Source: CAYNVS01 sp964400725 (lineage in GTDB: Bacteria; Myxococcota_A; SURF-8; CAYNVS01). Taken from it: 64,000 nucleotides of DNA. The position numbers and the translations under genes were made by a program. Positions 1-6,419 of this stretch are shown here, piece by piece (positions within the stretch are counted from its first letter, which is position 1; each line of letters begins with the position of its first letter). A model generated the notes under the pieces. The model did not search any database. It was not told the DNA's origin and saw nothing but the letters and a program-made list of their open reading frames with translations. The stretch is taken from NCBI GenBank assembly GCA_964400725.1, contig CAYNVS010000002.1:1-64000 (forward strand), given 5' to 3'.

Positions 1-28
1 GATCCCTCGACAGGCTCGGGATGACAGG
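1..28. repeat. Short interspersed repeat of the CATCCCGAGCCTGTCGAG type at the window edge
   Basis: On the minus strand these bases read as the widespread CATCCCGAGCCTGTCGAG motif known from many bacterial genomes. No second copy was noticed in the window. It falls exactly where the conserved HPAK-x-EVRF stretch of MutL should be encoded, so it may be a real insertion or a contig-end join through a short homologous word. Confidence 0.5.
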
Positions 29-997
29 TTCAGCGCGGTTTTCAGGGCGGTTCGCGGAGCCTTGGCCGATTTTGTGGACGAAGCTCCGTGGATGAGGCCG
101 ACTGAACAAACGACCCTGCGCGGCGAGCGCCCGCGCGAGACCGTCGCGCCAAGACCGGATTACAACGTATCCGCTTTCGCGTCCGATTATTATAAACGCG
201 GAGGCTTTGGCGCTTTTGAAGGACGATGGAAGAGCGGCGGAGCGCGATCGTGCGTTTCCGCGGAAAAGAGGCTCGGCAATGACGAAACCGAGGTTGAAAC
301 TCAAGAGCGTCCCGCCCGCGCGGAAGTTTGGCGAGAGCCGGAACGAAAAGCTCCTTCTTCGGACCACGATCTCGAATACAAACCGCTCGCCGCGCCTATC
401 AAACCCGGCGCGTTCGGCAAACTCGCGCTCATAGGCGTTTTGTACAAAACGTACATTTTAGCCGAATCGGGCGCGGGGCTGGCTATTATCGATCAGCACG
501 CGGCGCACGAAAGAGTTCTTTTCGCGAGGCTGAAAGAGCGCGCCGAAAGAAGGGGAACGACTAAAATCGGACAGATTTTTCCGACCGTCGTGGAGCTTGG
601 CGCCGCCGCCAAAGCCCGCGTGCTGGCCGAGAAGGAACGTTTGGCCGCCGTCGGGTTCGACGTCGAGGAGATGAGCGGAGGCGCGGTCGCGCTTAAAAGC
701 GTTCCTTTGGCGCTGATGGGGCGCGTCGATCCGCAAAAATTCTTAAGCGCTCTTGCCGACGAAATCTTCGAGACCGGAGAAAGCGCAAGCGCGGCGGATA
801 AAACCGATTTGATTATAGCGACGGCGGCGTGCCACTCGGCCGCGCGCGCCGGAGACGACCTTACCCGCGAGGAAATTTACGCGCTGCTTGAAAGCATGGA
901 CGAGACCGACCGGTTCGGCTACTGCCCTCACGGAAGGCCGGTTATGGTCGAAATTTCATTTTCCGAATTGGAGCGCAGGTTCGGCAGACGCGCCTGA
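2..997 (+). CDS. mutL: DNA mismatch repair protein MutL, C-terminal part (5' truncated)
   Basis: This is the end of the N-terminal ATPase region, a charged Pro/Arg-rich linker and the whole C-terminal dimerisation/endonuclease domain of MutL. The frame is open to the window edge, so the ATPase and its GHKL motifs lie upstream. C-terminal hallmarks are DQHAAHER, the ACHSAARA motif and CPHGRP near the end, which form the metal site of MutL proteins with latent nicking activity. In the usual DQHA-x2-E-x4-E motif the last Glu is Ala here. The segment FRAVRGALADF matches the region following EVRF in MutL, but the residues before it are encoded by the edge repeat. It is followed by the UbiA-family gene after 18 bases on the same strand. 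Confidence 0.88.
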   Translation: MPRQARDDRFSAVFRAVRGALADFVDEAPWMRPTEQTTLRGERPRETVAPRPDYNVSAFASDYYKRGGFGAFEGRWKSGGARSCVSAEKRLGNDETEVETQERPARAEVWREPERKAPSSDHDLEYKPLAAPIKPGAFGKLALIGVLYKTYILAESGAGLAIIDQHAAHERVLFARLKERAERRGTTKIGQIFPTVVELGAAAKARVLAEKERLAAVGFDVEEMSGGAVALKSVPLALMGRVDPQKFLSALADEIFETGESASAADKTDLIIATAACHSAARAGDDLTREEIYALLESMDETDRFGYCPHGRPVMVEISFSELERRFGRRA

Positions 998-1015
998 ATT
1001 TAAGGAGCAAATAAA

Positions 1016-1912
1016 ATGCCGCTCGACTACTTAAAGGCTTTGCGCCCGAAACAATGGATTAAAAACCTAATCATCGCCGGGCCGCTTATTTTCTCGAACA
1101 ATCTGTTCGACGCGAATAAAATTACGCTCGCCCTTCTGGCCATGGCGCTGTTCAGCGCGGCGGCAAGCGCGATATATTTAATCAACGACGTCGCCGATAT
1201 TGAAAAAGACCGTCTGCATCCGCAGAAAAAAACGCGTCCCATAGCGGCGGGGAAAGTGCCGGTCGGCGCGGCGTTGGCTCTCGCCGGACTTCTCGCCGCC
1301 GGCTCGCTCGCCCTCGGATGGAATTTCGACAAATCGTTCGGCGCGATTTTGACTCTTTACATAGCGATTAACGGAGCGTATTCCTTCCGGCTTAAAAACG
1401 TCGTAATCATAGACGTAATGACGCTCTCGATGGGCTTCGTCTTCCGCGTGCTTGCGGGGGCCGCCGCCATTGCCGTTCCGGCGAGCGATTGGATAATAAT
1501 GTGCACCATGCTGTTGGCTCTCTTCCTCGGCTTCGCCAAAAGACGGCACGAGCTTATTCTGCTTAACGACGACGCCGACGGGCACCGAAAATCGCTTAAG
1601 AATTACAGCCCGTATCTATTAGACCAGCTGATTATGATCGTAACCGCGGCCACCGTTATGAGCTACGCGCTTTACACGGTTTCGCCGCACACGATAGAGC
1701 AGTTTCGCACGAATAAATTAATTTACACCACGCCTTTCGTGCTTTACGGAATTTTCCGTTATTTGTTTTTAATTCACCAGCGCGAGGAAGGCGGCAATCC
1801 GACGAAAGTCTTCTTCACCGATTTGCCGCTCATAGTAAACATCGGCCTGTGGTTTGCGGCGTGCATTATAATAATTTATTACGGCAAAATATTCGGCGCG
1901 GCCCAGCCTTGA
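1016..1912 (+). CDS. UbiA-family prenyltransferase, decaprenyl-phosphate phosphoribosyltransferase-like
   Basis: Integral membrane protein of 298 residues with about eight or nine hydrophobic helices. The N-terminus (LKALRPKQWIKN) and the Asp-rich motif NDVADIEKDRLHPQKKTRP near residue 57 match the UbiA subgroup that moves phosphoribose from PRPP to a polyprenyl phosphate (Rv3806c type) rather than quinone-ring prenyltransferases. The first Asp motif would bind Mg-diphosphate. AAGGAG eight bases before the ATG supports the start. The half-size EamA gene two genes downstream could flip a lipid-linked sugar, but the pairing is inference. No other arabinan or glycan genes are nearby. Family assignment is firm; substrate is less sure. 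Confidence 0.82.
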   Translation: MPLDYLKALRPKQWIKNLIIAGPLIFSNNLFDANKITLALLAMALFSAAASAIYLINDVADIEKDRLHPQKKTRPIAAGKVPVGAALALAGLLAAGSLALGWNFDKSFGAILTLYIAINGAYSFRLKNVVIIDVMTLSMGFVFRVLAGAAAIAVPASDWIIMCTMLLALFLGFAKRRHELILLNDDADGHRKSLKNYSPYLLDQLIMIVTAATVMSYALYTVSPHTIEQFRTNKLIYTTPFVLYGIFRYLFLIHQREEGGNPTKVFFTDLPLIVNIGLWFAACIIIIYYGKIFGAAQP

Positions 1913-1984
1913 TTAATGCCGCGCCTTATGGCAGTATTTAACGCGAAAGCGGAGCTTTCCGCACAGAAAAACAAGGAGTTTTTA

Positions 1985-2920
1985 ATGAAATACGCGTATT
2001 GCCTGATTTTTGCGGCGGCTTTAGCCCTCGCGTTTTCCTCTGGATGCAGCAGAACCCCTATGGGGCCGGAAATTGTTTTTGAACAGCTCGAGTACGATTT
2101 CGGAACTATAATTCAAGGAGATACGGCGGAGCACGTCTTTAAATTTAAAAACTCCGGCGACTCGGAGCTGAAGCTCGAACAGCCGCGGACCAGCTGCGGA
2201 TGCACGGCCAGTTTTCTTTCGGCTAACTCGATTCCGCCGGGAGGCGTCGGAGAGTTGAAAGTCTCTTTCAATTCCGCAGGCCGCGTGGATAAACAGGAAA
2301 AATCCATTACAATACCGACGAACATTATGATGAAAAAAGAAGTCAACGGCAAAATCGAGCTGATAAAGAAAGACGTCGTCGTTAAAATAAAAGGAACAAT
2401 AAAGGTCGAGCTTTATTTTCAGCCTCGCGATCTCAACTTCAACATTCTCGTAGCGGGCAAGCCGGTCGAGCAGACCGTAACGCTTTTTAACTACACCGAC
2501 GCGCCTATTACGATTAAAAACTTCACGACCTCCGATCCGGCTCAGGTTTCACTTTCCGTAACGGAAGGCTCAATAGTTCCGGCGAACGGCTCGCTGCCAA
2601 TCGCCGTAAAGGTCAATCCTTCCCGCCCCACGGCGCGCTGGTTCGCAAACGTCTCCTTTACCACCGACTATGTTAAGCCAAATTCGCTCAACCTAAATCT
2701 TTTCGGAAAAATAGCGGACGCCAAAGGAGTGATTCCGCCGTCGGAAAATAATCCTCCGCCTCAGATGAACGTGCAGGGAATGCAGTTTCCCGGCGCGCAG
2801 ATTAAAAAACAGCCCGGCCCCGTTCAACAAAATTTGCAGGCTCCTCCGCAGCTCAAGTCCAACTTCAACGCCCCGCAGCAGCTTATGAAAACCGCCCCGA
2901 TTGAAAAGAAAAAGCCTTAA
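1985..2920 (+). CDS. DUF1573-domain lipoprotein
   Basis: Starts at ATG 1985, behind AAGGAG at 1973-1978; an upstream in-frame ATG at 1916 lacks a ribosome site. The N-terminus is a lipoprotein signal ending in FSSGC. Residues about 30-120 carry the DUF1573 Ig-like fold (EYDFGTIIQGD, then TSCGCT), usual in Bacteroidota and Deltaproteobacteria, and a second immunoglobulin-like segment follows at about 135-240. The last 80 residues are low-complexity Pro/Gln-rich. It lies three bases after the UbiA-type gene, so the two are probably cotranscribed. The molecular role of DUF1573 proteins is unknown; a cell-envelope location is the safe statement. Confidence 0.8.
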   Translation: MKYAYCLIFAAALALAFSSGCSRTPMGPEIVFEQLEYDFGTIIQGDTAEHVFKFKNSGDSELKLEQPRTSCGCTASFLSANSIPPGGVGELKVSFNSAGRVDKQEKSITIPTNIMMKKEVNGKIELIKKDVVVKIKGTIKVELYFQPRDLNFNILVAGKPVEQTVTLFNYTDAPITIKNFTTSDPAQVSLSVTEGSIVPANGSLPIAVKVNPSRPTARWFANVSFTTDYVKPNSLNLNLFGKIADAKGVIPPSENNPPPQMNVQGMQFPGAQIKKQPGPVQQNLQAPPQLKSNFNAPQQLMKTAPIEKKKP

Positions 2921-2934
2921 CCTGCGGCCTGGTT

Positions 2935-3366
2935 ATGAAAATTTATTTCATACTTATCGCGGCTTTGCTGTTCAACGCGGCGGCTAATATATTAATGAAG
3001 CAAAGCGCCAACGCCGCCGGCGGGAAGGCGGCTTCGATAGCGCAAAAAATTCTCTCGCCTTCGGGCGTTTATTTCTTAATCGGGCTGGCCTGCTTCGGCA
3101 TGGCTCTGATATTTTACCGATGGGCTCTTGAGAGCATGAACCTTTCAATCGCTTACCCCATTATGACTGCGCTCGGTTACGCGATCGTCATTCTATTCTC
3201 TTTCTTTTTCTTTAAGGAGGCTCTCAACGTTAAACAAGTCGTCGGCTTCGTTTTAATACTCGCCGGCGTTTTTCTGGTCGCGCAGCAGGGCTCTGCGGCG
3301 ACCCGCGCCGAGGCTCGCATCGACGGTTCCCTCCCGGCCGCCGCCGACAAACAGGACAATGAATAA
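2935..3366 (+). CDS. Half-size EamA/SMR-type transporter (ArnE/ArnF-like)
   Basis: A 143-residue protein with four hydrophobic helices, half the length of a normal ten-helix EamA exporter and equal to SMR or ArnE/ArnF subunits. Typical EamA features are the N-terminal NAAANILMKQSA and the last helix FKEALNVKQVVGFVLILAG. The SMR catalytic Glu in helix 1 is absent, which argues against an EmrE-type drug pump and fits the lipid-linked sugar flippase branch. A hydrophilic tail of about 25 residues ends the protein. It starts 14 bases after the DUF1573 gene and its 3' end overlaps the next start by 8 bases, so it sits in the same operon as the polyprenyl-phosphate transferase. Substrate unknown. 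Confidence 0.75.
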   Translation: MKIYFILIAALLFNAAANILMKQSANAAGGKAASIAQKILSPSGVYFLIGLACFGMALIFYRWALESMNLSIAYPIMTALGYAIVILFSFFFFKEALNVKQVVGFVLILAGVFLVAQQGSAATRAEARIDGSLPAAADKQDNE

Positions 3367-4027
3367 CGCGCAACAAAGAACGCTTAGTTTGCCGCTCGCG
3401 GCGATTTGCCTGCTCGCGTGCTTTGCGGCGCCTGCGTTGCTTGAATGCGGATGCAAACCGGCAAAACCGGAAGCGGCTCAAAAAACCGCTCAAGAGACAG
3501 AACCGCCCGTCGCAATAGCCGGACATCTGCCGATTATTGAAAACGGCATGGTTTACGCCGAAGGAAAAGATTTTTCTTTTCCCATTCCGTACAACTGGCG
3601 CGTCGTTCCGGTTCCTACCGCCGTAGCCGAACAGGTGAAGAAGCAGGGGAAGGAGGAAATTCTTCTGCGTCCGATAGCTTCTCTCGACGGCCCGCCGTAT
3701 ATAAGGGTTTCGCGCATAATAGGGCTGCAATACAACGTCGCGACCTTTAAAGGCGACGTCAAAGGGGCGGCTTCGGCCGTTCTAGATCAATTCATCGGCG
3801 GCAAATACGATAAAACTATTATGGAAGCCGAGCTTGTCGGCAGCGAATCGAATGTGATGCGGATTAAATACAAAGCCGATCCCTACCCGGACGAGACGGT
3901 CGAAGCTCTAGTTTTCTTCGCCGCCAATTATACGCTGGCGTTCCGCCACTGCCTTCAAAAAGGGGACTCTAAATTCAGCCCCAAACCGATGATGGACGTC
4001 GTAAACGGCATAAAACAAACGCGCTAA
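3359..4027 (+). CDS. Hypothetical lipoprotein
   Basis: 222 residues. The N-terminus is a signal sequence with Cys in the stretch LLECGCKP, so lipidation is likely. The body has a conserved-looking core starting FSFPIPYNWRVVP, reminiscent of small envelope proteins that measure membrane or stress status (PsbP/DcrB-like beta folds), but I cannot assign it. The start overlaps the EamA gene by 8 bases, indicating translational coupling. Its stop overlaps the stop of the convergent aroB-like gene by four bases, so there is no space for a separate terminator. Confidence 0.65.
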   Translation: MNNAQQRTLSLPLAAICLLACFAAPALLECGCKPAKPEAAQKTAQETEPPVAIAGHLPIIENGMVYAEGKDFSFPIPYNWRVVPVPTAVAEQVKKQGKEEILLRPIASLDGPPYIRVSRIIGLQYNVATFKGDVKGAASAVLDQFIGGKYDKTIMEAELVGSESNVMRIKYKADPYPDETVEALVFFAANYTLAFRHCLQKGDSKFSPKPMMDVVNGIKQTR

Positions 4028-5157
4028 TAGTCCGCCGCCGCCTTTAAAGCGTCGGATGCAAGACCAAAAAAAACTTCGTTTAGAGGAAAATCAATAAAAG
4101 CGACGCGCCCGGCGCCTTTGAGCGCGACGAACTTAACCGCTCCGCCTTCCGCCTTTTTGTCCTTCCTCGCAACTTCGCCCAGACGCGAAACGTCAAGCCT
4201 TTTAAGCGCCGCTTTGGCTTCGCGGCTTATAACGGCGCGCCCGGCGGAAATAATCCTTTTTTTGTCTTCCGCCGCCAAAAGCCCTCGATCGGCGCTTATT
4301 TCGCACGCGGCGCAAACCCCGATGGCGACGGCCGACCCGTGCGGCATTTTGTAGTTCGATAAAACCTCGACCGCGTGGCCGATTGTATGGCCGAGATTGA
4401 GCGCTGCGCGCTCGCTAAAATCGAATTCGTCGCGCTCTGTTACGGCCTTTTTAATTAGAAGCGAAATGCGGGACAACCGCGTTAATTCATCCGGCGGCGG
4501 CATACCGTTTGCGGTCGCCGTCTCGAAGGCGCTCAGCGCCTCTTCGCCGCCTATTACGCACGATTTGAAGATTTCGCCCAAACCGCCGTAGATTTGTCGC
4601 GCAGGCAGCGTTTTTAAAAAAGCCGGACAAATCGTTACGTTTTTAGGCGGATAAAACAAACCCAATTGATTTTTCGCTCCGTCGAAGTTCAGCGACGTTT
4701 TGCCGCCGACGCAGGAATCGGCCATAGCGAGCAAAGTGCTCGGAAATAACCGCAGCCGAACGCCCCGCTTGTAAATCGCGGCGGCGAAACCCGCGACTTC
4801 CTGCGTAATGCCGCCGCCAACCGCGACGACTTCCCCCCGCCTTGAAACTTCGCGCCCGCGAAAATATTTAACTATTTCAAGCGCGGTTTCGAGCGTTTTG
4901 TTCTCTTCGCGCGCGTTGACTACAAACATATCTCCGCAAAAAGAGTCTATTTTCCGTTTGCGCGCTGCGTAAACAGTCTCGTCTATAATCAACGGAGCGC
5001 CGGGCGCTTTCGCCAGCGCCTCTTTCAACGCTTCTTCGGGAGGCCGGTCGTCGTAGCCGACTTCAAGCGCCCCGAACGCGGACTTTACCGTAAACCCGCC
5101 CGTCTCTCCCGTTTCGACCTTAAAGCGCGAGCCGTCTATAACGAACTTTAAAAGCAT
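4024..5157 (-). CDS. aroB: 3-dehydroquinate synthase (AroB family sugar-phosphate cyclase)
   Basis: Converts DAHP to 3-dehydroquinate, the second step of the shikimate pathway, in the cytoplasm with NAD and a divalent metal. 377 residues, a normal length. NAD-binding GGGITQEVAGFAA lies near residue 115, the substrate motif is CVGGKTSLNFDGAKNQLG, and metal ligands are in GEIFK, NLGHTIGHAVE and PHGSAVAIG. The LNFDGAKNQLG stretch differs a little from the usual GINHPLGKNMIG of AroB, so a different sugar-phosphate cyclase specificity is possible, but all catalytic positions seem present. No other aromatic biosynthesis genes are adjacent. It converges on the lipoprotein gene at its 3' end. Confidence 0.82.
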   Translation of the reverse strand: MLLKFVIDGSRFKVETGETGGFTVKSAFGALEVGYDDRPPEEALKEALAKAPGAPLIIDETVYAARKRKIDSFCGDMFVVNAREENKTLETALEIVKYFRGREVSRRGEVVAVGGGITQEVAGFAAAIYKRGVRLRLFPSTLLAMADSCVGGKTSLNFDGAKNQLGLFYPPKNVTICPAFLKTLPARQIYGGLGEIFKSCVIGGEEALSAFETATANGMPPPDELTRLSRISLLIKKAVTERDEFDFSERAALNLGHTIGHAVEVLSNYKMPHGSAVAIGVCAACEISADRGLLAAEDKKRIISAGRAVISREAKAALKRLDVSRLGEVARKDKKAEGGAVKFVALKGAGRVAFIDFPLNEVFFGLASDALKAAADY

Positions 5158-5437
5158 CTTTTTTTCCCGGTAAAACCGCTAGACAAAACTTTGCCGTCGA
5201 ATCGGTTTATTACATTAATTATTATTACACCGCCCGGCCGCTTTTCGCAAGTCCGCTCTTTCTATTGCAAACATCCAACCATCCCGCCTAAATAAAAAGT
5301 TCGTTATCGGCTCGGCGGCGCCGCCGTCCAACGAACAAACGTCCTTTTTTACATCCGACCGCTATCAATGTTATTCGTGAACATTAAAACATTCCATTAA
5401 TCGCCGTTTAAGCAAGAAAATCGCGGCAAACAAGCAA

Positions 5438-5457
5438 TGTATATATTTTGTACACGC
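5438..5457 (+). promoter_or_regulatory. Inverted-repeat site 1
   Basis: TGTATATATTTTGTACACGC: half sites TGTA and TACA with a T-rich centre, followed by TTAGCGG. It shares TAYACGCyTwaGCGG with site 3 read on the other strand. Confidence 0.5.
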
Positions 5458-5548
5458 TTAGCGGTAATACGTAACAACTTGATTTAACTTGATATTATAT
5501 TCTTTACTAGCGTTGGAACAAAACGAAGTTTCAATCCGAATTTAACAG

Positions 5549-5567
5549 TGTATATTTTTTTATACGC
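5549..5567 (+). promoter_or_regulatory. Inverted-repeat site 2
   Basis: TGTATATTTTTTTATACGC: half sites GTATA and TATAC around a T run. Same orientation as site 1 and about ten and a half helical turns away. Confidence 0.55.
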
Positions 5568-5651
5568 TTTCTCCAAAATTAAGCGCGCCAAATAGACAAG
5601 TTAAATTACATAATAATATCAATTAGTTACCCGCTTACAAACCCCGCTTAG

Positions 5652-5673
5652 GCGTATAAACATTTTATACACC
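5652..5673 (-). promoter_or_regulatory. Inverted-repeat site 3
   Basis: On the minus strand it reads GTGTATAAAATGTTTATACG and continues CCTAAGCGG, matching the extended consensus of sites 1 and 2 in reverse orientation. Centre about 105 bases (ten turns) from site 2. Confidence 0.55.
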
Positions 5674-5797
5674 GATTATTGAAACGCAGGCAGACAACAA
5701 CTAAGGATTAATAATATGATAGTATATTTAATATGTTACAACCAATTTATTAGTTTGGCGCTGTGGTTGCTATATTATGAACAGCCGTTCATTAAAA

Positions 5798-5818
5798 ATT
5801 ATAAACTTTTTATACAGG
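5798..5818 (-). promoter_or_regulatory. Inverted-repeat site 4, just upstream of the resolvase-like gene
   Basis: On the minus strand it reads CTGTATAAAAAGTTTATAAT. It lies about 26 bases before the ATG at 5844 and overlaps the likely promoter (TTATATT directly follows), so a protein bound here would block transcription. Confidence 0.5.
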
Positions 5819-5843
5819 TTATATTAGAAAAAAGGAGCTTAAA

Positions 5844-6323
5844 ATGAGCAAGAAAGCCATAGCATACGCAAGCGACATTATTCTGGGACGCACCGGCGAA
5901 GTAATCAGCCGCGAATACCAAAAGGAACTCATACGTCAGTACGCCGCCGACAACAACATCGAAATAGTCGGCTGGTTCGAAGACGAAATGTACAACGAAG
6001 ACGTAATGTCGCGCCCCGGCGTTCAAGCGATGCTCAAGTTTGACAAAGAATACGATTCGGCGCTGGTCGAAAGAGTTTGGTGCCTTTCCCGCAACTGGAA
6101 CGTTCTCGAAACTTTCTTTAAGGAAGTCGAGCGCAAAGGAAAGAAAGTGGAAGCCGCCACTACGATGTGGGACTGCGTTTCGCAGATGGCGCGCCGCCGC
6201 TTCGACGAGGCTTTGAACGGCGCCCGCCCGCAGCGCGAGCTCGTTACGGCGGAAGAAGCCGGAACCGTTAAAGTAGCCAAACCGGCAAAGCTCTTTTTCG
6301 CAAACCTGAAGGCAAATGGATAA
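5844..6323 (+). CDS. Catalytically degenerate serine-recombinase N-terminal-domain protein
   Basis: 159 residues, matching only the N-terminal catalytic fold of serine resolvases: AIAYAS near residue 5, REYQKELIRQYAADNNIEIV helix, FEDE, RPGVQAML at 57-64 and LSRN at 81-84. The usual Y-x-R-x-S is Y8-A-S-D-I12, so both the catalytic Ser and its Arg are missing, and the DR before LSRN is Trp-Cys (79-80). No helix-turn-helix or recombinase domain follows, only a short Lys/Ala-rich tail. It should not cut DNA; a regulatory or structural role is inference. AAAAGGAG before the ATG is a strong ribosome site. Four inverted repeats lie upstream and a hairpin terminator downstream, so it is a single-gene unit. 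Confidence 0.7.
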   Translation: MSKKAIAYASDIILGRTGEVISREYQKELIRQYAADNNIEIVGWFEDEMYNEDVMSRPGVQAMLKFDKEYDSALVERVWCLSRNWNVLETFFKEVERKGKKVEAATTMWDCVSQMARRRFDEALNGARPQRELVTAEEAGTVKVAKPAKLFFANLKANG

Positions 6324-6356
6324 ACGCGGTAAAATCGAATTGTTGACTTCTTTCGG

Positions 6357-6383
6357 GGCGCCTGAAAATTCGGGCGCCTTTTT
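6357..6383 (+). terminator. Rho-independent terminator after the resolvase-like gene
   Basis: GGCGCCTGAA pairs with TTCGGGCGCC (one G-T pair), followed by five T. It ends the unit that starts at 5844 and lies 37 bases before the next start. Confidence 0.75.
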
Positions 6384-6419
6384 ACGTTTTGCAACGAATT
6401 GACGACTTTGGAGGCAATC

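Larger units (their letters stand above)
5158..5843. other. AT-rich 686-base intergenic region with four related inverted repeats
   Basis: No coding capacity is visible, and the base composition is far richer in AT than the flanking genes. It holds four copies of a roughly 20-base inverted repeat (listed separately) whose centres lie about 111, 105 and 146 bases apart. Between the outer copies are two inverted arms, TTTAACTTG/CAAGTTAAA (5483-5491 and 5597-5605) and TTGATATTAT/ATAATATCAA (5489-5498 and 5613-5622). The region separates the divergent aroB-like gene from the resolvase-like gene and probably regulates the latter. Confidence 0.7.

Noticed and set aside
2935..3366. EmrE-type drug efflux pump
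   Set aside because: The essential Glu of helix 1 is missing; the EamA/ArnE-like reading fits better.
5158..5843. CRISPR array or replication origin
   Set aside because: Only four imperfect repeats, spaced more than 100 bases apart and in both orientations; no DnaA-box cluster seen.
6399..6419. TTG start for the Fe-S oxidoreductase
   Set aside because: No ribosome site at the right distance; ATG 6420 has GGAGG five bases upstream.
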